A DNA stretch of 64,000 nt from Marchantia polymorpha subsp. ruderalis (taxonomy: Eukaryota > Streptophyta > Marchantiopsida > Marchantiales > Marchantiaceae). The notes beneath the pieces were generated by a model. That model made no database searches and had not been told where the DNA came from. It saw only the letters and a list, made by a program, of their open reading frames with translations. A program made the position numbers and the translations under genes. Shown here one piece after another: positions 47,167 to 59,300 of the stretch. The stretch covers positions 22,655,501 through 22,719,500 of the forward strand of contig AP031355.1 in assembly GCA_037833965.1 (NCBI GenBank). Reading direction: 5' to 3'. Within the stretch, counting starts at the first letter, position 1. Each line of letters opens with the position of its first letter.

Positions 47167-50100
47167 CCATCTCATTGTAGCTGGTTTGTTGCCTATCAAA
47201 ATGAAGTAATATTCATAAAATTAATTAACATAAAAACAATATTTTTTGAGTTATTTTATTTCTTTGAAAATATTTCAATTATGAATTAGATAGATTTTAA
47301 GAGTCACCATTTAAAGTCAACACAGCAAAGTTATCAATGTGATATAATATTTATGTAAATTGTTTTTTTTATCTTTGTGAACAGTTTGAAATATTTTGAA
47401 ATTTATTGTATTGTAAAACAATCTATTTAAAAAATTATAAAGTGTTTGAATTATTTTTCAATTAAATATTAATTATAAATAAATAAATAATACACTTACA
47501 ATAATTTGTTACTTGTAAGTAAAAAATCACAAGAAACAAATTGATGTGTGTTTGGAAATTCACAATTCTCTATGGGACATACTTCTCTGAGAGGGTTTAG
47601 ATTTCAACATTTTGCTAAAAGCAGAAGACTTTATCTTTGACTTTAGCTTGCATCTTCCACCGAACAAGGCCTCTAGGTTCATTATGTTTGACAATGCCAA
47701 AAGTTACTCTTCCGTATTCTTGACTAACATACTTTTTCGTCATACCTCGACATTTGTGTTGACTCCAAACTTGTCCTTGTACAAACTTGTCCCAAGTGTA
47801 GGTAACCATCAGAAGTAGACTCCGAGCTTGCTTTTTCCTCTCATATGAAACAAATTGGCAATTTTATTCGGGCTAAAAATACGTAAATTAAAAGCGTTCA
47901 ACCTTTGTTTTTTTCCCAAATGAGAAACCAACCAATGTTTCCAACCAAAATGGTAAAAACTGTTGAGGCTAAATCTTTGCTCGTTGTGTTAAAACTTGGC
48001 CGAATGGGTGATCATACTAGTCTTACAGTAAACATATCTATTTTTTTCCCTTTCTTGCAACTATCAACTATAATTAGTTAAAGGATTTGACGTCCTAAAG
48101 GCTAACACTGAACAAAATTGATTGTTTTTTTCCTTCCTGCAACTATCAACTATAGTCCGTTCAAGGAAAGGTTCACACGAAACAAATTTGACGAGATCAA
48201 TCTTAGCCGATTGTCAATGATGTACATGATATACAAAGGAGTTGGACTACAGTTGCAATGCTCGCGATTGCCGGTTTAAAATTAGCTTCTCTTTAAACCA
48301 GGCAGTTGTTGACGCTGAGTGACACGTAATCCCCTCGAGCTTTTCACACCAAAAGATAATGTTGTTTTTTTAAAGGATTGTGTCAATTTTTGACTTCACA
48401 CATGATCGATATTGATCTTGCGTCTTGTGGCAACGACAAGATTGAACGTCAATAACGATATGAGCTCGTGATAGAGAGGCTGAAAATAACGAGTGGTCGT
48501 TGTAGAATGCTTACAAATCTAACACTCTGCCATCAAAAAGTGCTATTAAATCTACCTCAAAGTTTCATAAGAATATTCTTATTTTCAATTGTAAAAAATT
48601 TTAATAGAAACTTGTGAATGTACATTAATGTGGTGTTTCAGTAGAACTTGCTCAAATAGCAATTGTCTTCCTAATCATGAATACATAGTGAAAAGCATGC
48701 GTTAGAGATCATTGAGGCTATGTCTACAAGCTTATGTGAAGATGTTATGTGTTGTATAGAGTTTGTATAACTAGGTATTTAAAAAAAAGTCAACCCTAGT
48801 TATTTCTTAATCTTAGTTAAACTAATCAGATTAATGGCGTATTTGAGTTCAATCTTAGCATATCTCAATAATCATGAACATATGTATTTTTTTCCATATC
48901 CGGATTTTTAGATTTTAATAATTCATATGTGATGTGAATAAAATATCAGATTCAATTTATGAGATGCCCATCTAAGTTATTATCTCAATTTTACAATTCC
49001 ACCAAGTTTTGATAAATATTTCAAAAATATATCATTTAGTTTGATCAAACTTTCACGAAGTACTACAGTTATAGGAGTTGGATTACAAAACTTAAAAATG
49101 AGGATGGTAGTTTTGGTCATTTCGTATTTAAAGACAATTAGTAAGGGCTGATACAAACAAAACTTATTCCTGTGAAATTTTTTGGTATGTTTTTATCGAT
49201 TGACGAGTACTAATTGAGTCCTTGTCAATCAATACGAGGACTCGATGATTCCTCATTTTAGCCTACTGTGAAATTTCACGGAGATTATATTTCATATGTG
49301 AGCTCGCTGATGTCTAAGGTGGTATTGACTGTTCATATATGCTGATTTTGGCACACGTAGGACATGCTTAGGAAATTGATGCTTGTAATTGGAAACATCT
49401 CCTTAGCCTATGCTGCAAGGTATTTGTGAATCTGACAGTGATTTACTTCTTGTGGACCTGGATCTACAGGCCGTATCATATAGGTTGGACGTGCTCGTCA
49501 GAATCCGTTGTGCTGAACCGTTTCTTCTTCTACAGATCTGGTCCTTAGTAGAGAGCTGGAGTGGATCGACATGTGTACATTAAGATCTTACTCGTAGGAC
49601 TGCAATCAGGGTGATCAGGACATGACGCTATCACGTGTAGACGGGCATGCGATCCAGGTCATTATATGTAGTGCACAAAGTATGTGTTAAAAATTACAGG
49701 AGTGACAGTTTTTGAGTGCGATCAATGCAATGCTCTTTCGAAAGGAAGTGGAGCAGAGAGGACCAAGTGGTGCCACTGTGATCAGCGTACCGGGAATGCT
49801 GTTGTATGGATTCTAGTCACAAGCCTAGTCAACGATCTGCGATCGTTGAGTGCAATCGCTCGGTTCCAAGGACTGCCACCACCGGCGGAAGAAAACTCCT
49901 CGTTGGCGCCATGAAGGGTAAAAGCTGCTGTTCATGTCCACACTTCTGCACTGTGGGTTGAGGCCCCCCTTCCCTCCCTCCCTGAATGTCAAAACAGGCG
50001 AGCACATCGTCAACTGTCAGTGCAGTGCGACCCTGACGAACTCTGCACGACATTGACTGCCACTACAGCTGGATACAGTAGCTGCCGTTCGATCACTGCC

Positions 50101-50648
50101 CTCGTTGCCACCGATGATCCTTCACCTCGAGCCCTTCAGAGACCACATAGCTCCCAGAAGTGGTGAAGACCGAGTCCCCACTCGCCACTCCACAGTGCAC
50201 TGAGTCCACTCGGCCTCCCCTGCTACTCGCAAGGAGGTGAAATCTGCAGCTACTCTCTAAAGGTAATTAACGTAAAGACCTTGAGTCCCCAGTCGCTTGG
50301 TTCCGCAACTCATTAGCCGGAATTATGGCGGTCGTTGATGTCAGGATACTTCACCGCTCTACGCGGCCTTCCGTCTCCCGAGCTTCGTTCCGAAATGTAT
50401 GGCAGCTTGTGCTCGGCGATGTGAATGAGCTCGCTGGCTAGATGTACTCCGTACAGGAGGAGGCCGAGCTTGACTCCGGTGTCGGGCTTCAGCTCAGCGA
50501 GGCACCGCTGTGAGACAGAGAGAGAGACTAGCGCCAATTGCGGCGCAATGCTGAATGACATTTCGTTGCAGCTGGCTGAGATGAACTGATTCCTTGTTGT
50601 TCTTCGTCGGAGGTTGTCGTTGCCATCGAACTCCGTACTCTCCCATCA
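47167..50648. other. Long interval without a recognised gene
   Basis: AT-rich to about 49300. A short passage (TTTTTTTCC(C/T)T..CTGCAACTATCAACTATA) is duplicated near 48040 and 48125. GC rises after 49700 toward the dirigent gene. A minus-strand frame at 50313-50561 (82 codons) reads protein-like (CLAELKPDTGVKLGLLLYGV) and could be a divergent first exon, but I cannot place it in a family. Confidence 0.4.
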
Positions 50649-51356
50649 ATGGAGCGGGCGATGGTGACGGGTTTCAGCAAGTCCTTCTTTCTGCCGCTCT
50701 GCGTAGCACTGCTTTGTCGGTGTGTAGCTGCGGAATTTGATCCTCGGCTTCCTGCTTGCACGCCCTCCAGTCAGCACAGCACAGTTTTGAACTACTTCAT
50801 GCACGATGATTTGGACTCGAGACCAGTGGCGACTGCAATCACCGTCGTGCCAGGCGTTAGTCCACTCAACGGAGGAGTGAATCCGAATGCGTTCGGAGCC
50901 ATTGCGATTTTCGACGATTCCATCACCGAGGGACCCAGTGTCAGCTCCAAGGAGCTCGGCAGAGCCAGAGGATTTTACATGTTCGACTTAATGCTGGGCA
51001 GCGGTGTGGGTCTCGAGTTCCAGTATACGGTTGCTTTTGGCAATGGAAGTGCATTTCCAGGAAGCACTCTGAGCTACAAGGGCTACGACAAGATCGACGA
51101 TGTCGTGCGCGAAATTTCGGTCGTCGGAGGAACAGGAGAGCTTCGCATGGCCCGCGGTTGGGCTGTGATATATACACAGTCATTGAATACTACAAATGGC
51201 GGTGCTGCCATTCTCAACGTCACTTCCTATCTTTACTATGGCTGCGATGCGCAAGGGACCCTCGTGAGCTCTAGCACGAAGACGTCTCCTTTATTGGGAA
51301 TCGTGTCATTGCTTGCTACTCTCAGCTCCATGATTTTCTTACAAGCAGCAGTTTGA
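50649..51356 (+). CDS. Dirigent-like secreted protein
   Basis: A single-exon frame of 235 residues. Residues 1 to about 28 form a signal peptide (SFFLPLCVALLCRCVAA core). The dirigent domain follows, with YFMHDDL, FGAIAIFDDSITEGPS, GRARGFYMFDLMLGSGVGLE, and GNGSAFPGSTLSYKG, VVGGTGELRMARGWA. These blocks match the eight-stranded barrel family that guides stereoselective coupling of phenolic radicals (lignans, lignin-like polymers) in the apoplast. Three N-glycosylation sequons (NGS, NTT, NVT) are present. Unlike most dirigents (about 180-190 residues) it has a C-terminal Ser/Thr linker and a hydrophobic tail (LLGIVSLLATLSSMIFLQAA), suggesting a GPI anchor or a membrane tail. ATG at 50661 is an alternative start. 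No introns and no damage are seen. Confidence 0.9.
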   Translation: MERAMVTGFSKSFFLPLCVALLCRCVAAEFDPRLPACTPSSQHSTVLNYFMHDDLDSRPVATAITVVPGVSPLNGGVNPNAFGAIAIFDDSITEGPSVSSKELGRARGFYMFDLMLGSGVGLEFQYTVAFGNGSAFPGSTLSYKGYDKIDDVVREISVVGGTGELRMARGWAVIYTQSLNTTNGGAAILNVTSYLYYGCDAQGTLVSSSTKTSPLLGIVSLLATLSSMIFLQAAV

Positions 51357-54300
51357 TAGACATTTATACTAGACTGGAAACACTGAGCTGCGCCAGCTGC
51401 CCAGACGATTCTTCAAATCGTCTGTTGCTTGTTCAGTATATTCTTTCTACACACAAAAGCTCAGAGCTTATCTTGAGCTACTTTCTGCCCTTTCTGCACT
51501 TTTTACACCACGATTTCTCTGGTCTTTTAGTATCCATTCTTTCCACCTAGAACCCTTGGTTCGAAGGTCGTGCAGAATATCCACTCATGGAGTGCCGAAG
51601 CCAAAGGAGCTCCGACCTCCTCTTAGTGACGTTGTCCTTCTTCAATGTAAAGTTGCAATCATTTTTTCGCAATTGGAATGCGGTGCGATACGATTTCAGA
51701 TGATTTGTTACGTATGAGCCGGTTACTTCAGTTCTGGTTGCATGGATGGTTGGGTAATGCGATGATTGGAGAATGTGTAGACACTACCAGCGCTAAGAAG
51801 TCTTCAAAGTCGTGCAGCATACACGTCATGCACGAGTTCAGAGATGCGACATTAAGTTGGGACATCCATCTGTCTTCCCGCTTATCTCTCTGCTCGAGAT
51901 CTGTATTTTACCTACGTGAAGCTTGTCCTGAGCTCTCATGGCGCAGTCGTAAATCAAAACTTCGTCTCGTCACTGAGAACGAGGTTCTTCAGTTGCTCTG
52001 TCTTCAGCAGTCCAAATTAGAAACATGAACGTTCTCAGGACTTCGATTGATGCTAGACATGTCTTTGGGCCTCGAGAACGAATGGATTGGAAAGTGGATT
52101 GTTTTCTGCCCTCGACTCCCCCCCTACTTCTCAAAAGCCACAATATTTCCAGAAGAGCTTTCACTCGTGCACGTCAAACCAACGAACTGCACTTCTCGCA
52201 AATATCCAGAGCTTGTGAGAGATTGAATTTTCTCAACCCATTCCCACTATGAGCTGACAAGTGAACGCGAATGTGTGATATAGAAGATGATGGTTTAAGA
52301 ACGAGTGACCATGACTGTCACTGGCATGAGAGGAGAGTTTGCGTGCTGCAGGAAGAACTAACATGCCCCGGCGAACTCTTTGCACCTGTGCTGCAAAGAT
52401 TCAATTGAGAACGAATCCGCCATCCTAGGTCTCGATACTGATTCCAAACCCAGGTTGGAACACGGACTAGCCGCCGATTCGAAAGTTCTTCGGAGCTCCT
52501 CACTACAAGCCCTCGACGCATCCAAGCGTTTACATCCTGCTACATAACAGAAGCTTTGTAGACTGCAGATGTTCAGCACCTGTGACGGGACGAACATAGA
52601 TTTCCAGCGGGATATAAAACTCATAAGGTATGTAGGGACCGTGTTTCTGCTGCTGCCTTCTTCCAACTTGGTGTGAAAGCATGCTGAGCCGACAAGCCTT
52701 ATCTAGAATTGATTGTCTACAAGTCAAACTGTTGTGTGTCTATTTCATGATCAAGTGTTGATTACTCTATCCGAGGTTCTCACATTATACTGAGAGCATG
52801 CAGCAAAGCTTGGTTATATGTGCTTGCGCCCGTGTACCAAGGGTATCAGGACTAGCCGCAATATATGCAGGAAACTTGCAGCGCAGTGTTTATAAGCTTT
52901 CCGTTCATGGCATGAATAGCTCTAGTGACAATCTATCTGCTTGTGCTATATTTCACGACTTACGACCTAAGGTTAATCATCCCCTTGGTGAAGGTGGTGG
53001 ACCATTCCACCAAGTACATGATGTTGATCCTGCAAATATGTGGAACTGGATTGGCATTGGCAGAATATTGGGGAAGTTTTGACGACTGGAAATCTCAACC
53101 ATATCGGGTTCAACCGTGAACATAATTTGTGCACCAGCCAGTCAGGACGGGCACAGTAGTCCGGCATGTATGACGAAATGATTGGAGTCGTGGGTGAGAA
53201 GACACGATGCAGCGGAATCACGAGCCAAAAGTGAATACCACACGAAGCTTTAGGGCATCGGCGAGAACTTCGTCAGATATTTGTCAACCGTCCCAAACAC
53301 TCCCCATCTCCCCACAACGAGACGTGATCACGTGATCTCAAGCATGGTTGTGGACGGCAGTTAAGAATGATCTCATAGACTACCCCACCACCCCGTTCCA
53401 AGGCTCTCAATGCCCATCTACTTCTTGAAATTCCTCACATCAAAGACATAAAGGCTATCGTAGAGCCGATCAGAAAGGGACTCAATGTCAGTCTCAATCA
53501 ACCCACAACGCATTCCACCGTCACTATTCTTTAATCGTAAATGACTAATATTGCCACCATAGAGTTTGCACAGAGATATCTGGTGGGGGCAGTGATACGT
53601 CTACGACTAAATACCAGTAACGCTGGACACCGAATGGGACATATTTATCAAACTTCTTTTAGCATTTCAAGGTTGGATATAGCTTTCTCAGTACGCTCCA
53701 TTTCGCTTCCTTTTTCTTCGTTGTTTAGTACTCAGAGGTGAGCTTTCTCGTCAAATCGTATCACAACAGCTCGTCTCATCCTTTTTTTCCTTTTAGGGTG
53801 TTCATCCAATGCTACTGATGTAATTCCTGCATCTTTTCAAAGATACTCCGTCAAGTATGTAACTCATTCAAACCGTAAAAGCGCTGGCCCCAATGGGCGT
53901 ATATCCTACTAACGGGTTTAGTAGGACGATGTGTGGAGACTGCAAAGCTGAGCACTGAGGCCTCAACTCTCATTGATTGATACTAAAGATTCTATATTAG
54001 TAGGTCGCCTCGAAGTTTAAATTGATAGAATTCACAGAGAACAAAAATGTGCACCTCGAAGGAGGGAGAGAATAAAATAGAGAATACCCGAACTTGACGT
54101 TCAAACATGGCATTAGAGGTCGTCAAGTATGCCTTGTATGGTCTCAATAAGTATCCAGACTGTACCTTACCACCTAAAACTCTACCACTATTGTAATGTA
54201 GCTGTTTCCTTTCTACTGGGTTTATGACTGTCTAGTCTGAATACCGTTTTATAACATGCATCTAGTTCAAAGATGAAGCAGGCCGACTTGTTATCAGTCA

Positions 54301-56324
54301 AGTGACTGAGTGCTGAGAACACTGTCACAGGGTTCAAATGCATTTGAGGTCCATGTCTCGGTTTGTTTCCTCGACCATCACGAAAGTCTTTACTCTCCTG
54401 AAATGTACTGATGAATAAGCTTGGATCCCACAGGAAGAAAAACTGTGTTTAATGCGAAGGGGCAGGAAGTAGGGCTTAAGATCGTAGAATCTACCCGAAC
54501 TGCAGAGCAAATTGAAATCTCAGAAACATCCTACTCGAAAAACACATGTTGACAAAATTCTATCATAAATGTACAGTGTATTGAAAGATTCTTCGTTCTT
54601 TCTGCTTCAATACTCAAGAAGAGCACAAAGTTCCACAAATTTTTTTTTTGCCCGACTTTCAAGAGAACCAGACTTATGGCAAGTCACCTGAGTAGATGTT
54701 GCAAACTCTGCATCTTCCTCTTCTTCGTCTTTGAGGTCAGTCAATCAGATATTTGAGCAACTTGTAGAAACTGAGCTAAGGACTACCGGATGATTCTTGC
54801 TCGTTTCTCGTTGTGTTTTCTGTGGATGCTTTTACGCTCTCGGTCCCAAGAATCCGTTGAAGGTCGTGATCTATTAACCAAGGAGACCACAAGAGCACTC
54901 ACTCACTCTACACGAGACGTCAAGTTTCTTCGCCGGAATTCGTGTCACGTCGTCCTCCTCGGATGCAGTTTCGGTTTCGATTGCGGCCGAAAGAATAACA
55001 GTTCGTCTATTTTTTTGGGTTAGAGGGCGGGGGTGACATCCGAGCCCATACAAAAACATTCCACCCGAACAGCAAAAACAAAAGAGCCCTGCATCCGTAT
55101 CTATCCGGGAAAAGTGCACAAGGTTGCCAGCTCGTCCGCTCCGAAGATAGAATGGAACCACGTTAGGAGCATACGCTTTTCCTTGCTCCGATTCGCTTGT
55201 CGCCGGCATTCGGACTCCAGAAATAGATTTCCATCGGCGCAAATATAGCTCCCTGAGCACTGGCCCGTGCTCCCACATAGAGCCCCCACACAGAGAGAGG
55301 AGCACGGAACGAACGCAGCTTATTATGCAGCCGACGTCGTTGACCCTATCCATGCCTAGTCCTTATCACAACTTGATGCACAGCGACCTCCCTCGACCTA
55401 GCGACTTTCCCGTAGTCTGGTCGTGGTCTAGCCAATGATTTGCCACCGGTCAAGGACTCTGCGTTCCCAAATCATGTGCTCGTCACAGCTCTGGGCAAAA
55501 CACGGAGCCCGCAACATCTGCATTTGCTTCTGCTTCGGTCTGCGAGATCCAAATCACAGCACCGAGTTGTGCGGATGATGGACCCAGGTGGCTGGGAGGA
55601 TATTTTGGGAGAGCCGATCATGGGAGCTGCGATGCTGTGCATGGGATGGGGAAGGAGCACAGCTGCAGTCAAAAGATTTTCGGCATTGGGTTCTCTCTCG
55701 GTGCCATGCCCTTGGGGCTGGCAACGGAGCAGGTGGAGGCAGAATGCTTCAACATCATCGGGGCACATGGAAGGCCGTGAATAGAATTTCCATAATTTGC
55801 AAATTGGAGCAGGAGCAGGAGGAGTTGAAGGGGAATTCATGAGCTGCTAATCTCGTCTCACAATTGGAATGGTCAGCTCGTACGGTTGGTTATATTTGCA
55901 AGGAGAGATTTCCATCTCCTCCTCGGGTAATGGTAAGAAAATCCGTGGCATATGTAGATATGGTCAAGGATTCTCGTCATCAATCTCCACAAACTTGTAG
56001 CGTTCCATCCTTTCTCATATGAAGCTGCTGCATCTGCTGCTGCTTCTTGCAAGCCAGCGAGGCCATCGCCTATGAGAGTCTGATTCAGTTCCATCTGCAG
56101 AACTGATCGAGAAAAAGTATTGGAGTATCGGAGAGAGCTCAATGCGAGACGAAGAAGATATCCCATTAGCTCAGAGACCTGAATGATGAAATATTTCGAC
56201 AAGGAGCAATACAAAGCAGCAGGCTCTTCAGGCCAGGAGAAGACGAGGAGGAGGAGTGACTGAAGCAAGGAAGGAAGGAAAAAGAGGAAGATTATATCAC
56301 CACCACCTCCTCGCGCGAGGAAAC
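51357..56324. other. Interval between the dirigent and NB-ARC genes
   Basis: About 5 kb with scattered frames up to 160 codons (for example 51678-52028 plus, 54874-55353 minus, 55440-55784 plus, 55873-56268 minus). None shows a recognisable domain. The last ~100 bases before 56325 are purine-rich (GAGGAGGAG, GGAAGGAAGG) and may be 5' UTR of the receptor gene. Confidence 0.4.
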
Positions 56325-59300
56325 ATGGCGCTATCAGAACTGACCTCCATGGGATCAGTCATCATCACTTTGGGATCGAAAATCCAAACGCTCGGAGGCG
56401 AATGGTACAAGCCATCGGGAGCATGGGCAAGCTTTCCTCGGCAGCTCGAGCATCTGCGCAGAAAGCACTTGGACTTGGTGTCCAATCTGAGCAGGCATGT
56501 GATGCTCCAGGAGAGCTGCGATCCTAAGCTGATCGACCAGATGCTGTACGTTCGATCCCTGCTCGAAAGCGAGGTGTCCAAATTGAAGACTCAGAAGAGA
56601 GCTCGCTGCTCTGGCTGCTTCCCCAAGCTGAGCTTGATTCCTTTCCCGGAGCCCGTGCTCCGGAGCGTGCAGGGCGTGATCACCATGTTCGACGGGCTCA
56701 TCGCAACATTCCGACCACGAGAAGACATTCCCCGATCAGTGCTGAGAGCCAGCCCGAGACTGATCCAACAAATGGCACCTCCCCTGCCCAAGGACAGTCG
56801 GCACGTCCACTACGAGGTGCTCGAGTCCGGCGTCTGCCAGGCGCTCGAGGACCCATCGAAACCCGCAGTCATCCTGCTCCATGGCGACGGAGGCCAAGGC
56901 AAGACAGTGGCGGCCAGAAACATAGCCGCATATTACAGAGAGAAGGCCAAAGCTCCAGCGCCTGCAGCATCGGGCGAGGAAAGCTTCAGCTTCGAGCATG
57001 TGGCCTTCGTGGAGTGCGGCCCTGAGGCCGACTCCGCGGCCAAGCACTTCGAGGTGCTGCGCGACATGGGAATCGAGGGCGAGGTCTCGCCCGGAGAAGA
57101 GCAGGGCACCTACGGCCGCGGCGGCGACGTCTCCATCCGCCATCAGCTCGCGGGGCTCCTCAAAGACAAGGCCGTGCTCATCATTCTGGACGACGTGTGC
57201 GACACCGACATCCTGCAGAGCTTCGTCGACCTGTTCGGCACAGGCGTCAAGTGCCTCGTGACCACGCAGGACGAGAGCTTGTGGCTCGACTCCTACATGA
57301 TCGAGATGACCGTCGGCCCCGACGACGCCAGGCGCATCCTCGCCAGCCATGTCGGCCTGCCCGGCCAAGTCATCCCATTCCATCTCAAGGTCAGTTCAAT
57401 CTCTCTGTCTCTCTCCCTGGGGCTCCTTCTACGCTCTTCCTGGACCCACTCAGAAGATTTTAGAATTAAGAAAGTGCAAGCACGAGCTCGAATCTCATAC
57501 TTGCGTTCGACAAATGAGGCAAGGCAGTAGCTGACATGAGGGCCAGAGAACGAGCACATTTTTGACTTCGGATGGGATGTGCTTTTCTTCTCCAGAGCAG
57601 GCTCCTCCTAGGAATCCTCAACTCTTCGAAATCACGAACTCGATTTCTACTGGATTGATCGAAAAATGGTGGAAATTGTTAAATTGCTCCTTAGCTTCCA
57701 GGTCTACTATGACACTCACTTTCCAGCAGCATCTGTCCTGTGAGCTGGCTGAGCAAGAACTGAGCCGGTGCAGGCAGGCGCTGTGGAGAAACGAGGGCTA
57801 TGTAGACCAGACCATGTGAAATTTGGCTGGCTTAGGATCGGCATCGTTGATCTCGTGGACAGCATGCGAGAAATAGCAGACAGGCTTGATTCTCATCGCG
57901 AGCTCGATCGAAAACTCAGTCGGTCCTTGAATGGTCTTGGATTTCGAGCAGAGCGGTGGGTTGTGATATGGGCTGACCAAGGATCTGCTGTTGTGCTTGG
58001 CGACATTCAGGAAATCGCAGACAGGTTAATCGACGAGACGGAGGCGCATCCTTTAGCGCTGGCGACGCTGGCGAATGCGATCAGCACGAGGAGGGCGTCG
58101 GACATCCAGGAGTGGGTGGACGCGGAGAGAGACGTGCTGAAGCTGCTGCACTACGTGGAGGAGACGGCGCCGAACTTGAACAAGAAGTATCCGAGGACGT
58201 TCTGGGCGTCGATGAAAGTGTGCGTGGGATCGATGCCGGAGGAGGCGCAGAAGCTGCTGCTGCTGGCGGCCATGTGCGAGGGGCCCTCGGTGCCGGAGGA
58301 GGTTCTGAGAATCATGTGCGAGAGCACCAAGCTGCTCGGGGGCGCCGCCTTCAATAAGCTCCGCAACGACCTGGAGCAGAAGTCGCTGGTGGTCATCGAG
58401 ACGCAGGTCCTCCCGTGGGCCGACGCCATCTCGCAGCTCACGCAGCGCAGATGGTCGCTGCACCGGCTGCAAAAGCAGTTCCTGCGCCACGAGATGAGCC
58501 AAGAGGCCGAGGCCTTCGCCGCCATGTTCCTGGGCGAGAGCGGCGGCGACGACACCGACGCGCTCGACAGCGAAGACGCCAAATTGTTCAAAGTCCTCTG
58601 CGCGCTCTACTTCGAGAAATCTCTGGCCAAGCGCGCGGCCGCCAAGTGGGGCATCTCCTTCAAGAACTTCAGCGAGCGTCGCCGCCTCGCCATCGAGCCC
58701 CTGGCCTGGCTCATCCAGAACCACAGCGACCAATCCTCGTACCTCATGGCCAGAAAGGTACCCTCCCCGATCCCATCCCTCGCTCGCCACTGCAAAATTC
58801 CCCGATTCCTTATAAAAAATCATCGATAAATCGAAGAAACTCGATTGAATTTCTCGCTAATTCCCCGATTGCTTATCACAAATCGCCGATAAATCGATGA
58901 AATTCGATTGAATTTCTCGCTAATTTTCGGATAACATATAAAAACTCATGGATAAATCGAAGATTGTCGATTGAATATGTCGATGATTTCTCGATGATGT
59001 CTCCGGGATCTGACGAAATTGGGCTGGCGCAGGTGCTGCTGGAGTACATCTGCAATGAGCAAGCGGAGGACAAGGACGTGGCGCGGCTGCTGCGGATGCC
59101 GCGCTCGGCGGCGGCAACGTGCTGGGCGCTGGAGACGATGTGGTGGATCACGGAGCAGGCAACGGTCGGGGCCGAGGAGCAGAGCGTGCTGGCGGCGCTG
59201 GTGCATCTGCTGGGCGAAGGCGTGGACCGGAACTCGCGCGAGAAGGCGCTGCGAGTGCTGGTGAACGTGGCGGCCAAGGCCTCGGCCAGCCAGCGCATCC

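Noticed and set aside
55440-55784. Possible upstream exon of the receptor
   Set aside because: No good junction to 56325 and no domain; the minus strand is equally open. Kept as unassigned interval.
56736-57383. 215-codon minus-strand frame
   Set aside because: Antisense shadow of the NB-ARC exon that carries the P-loop and Walker B.
58053-58823. 256-codon minus-strand frame
   Set aside because: Antisense shadow of receptor exon 2; the plus-strand frame has clear ARC-domain motifs.
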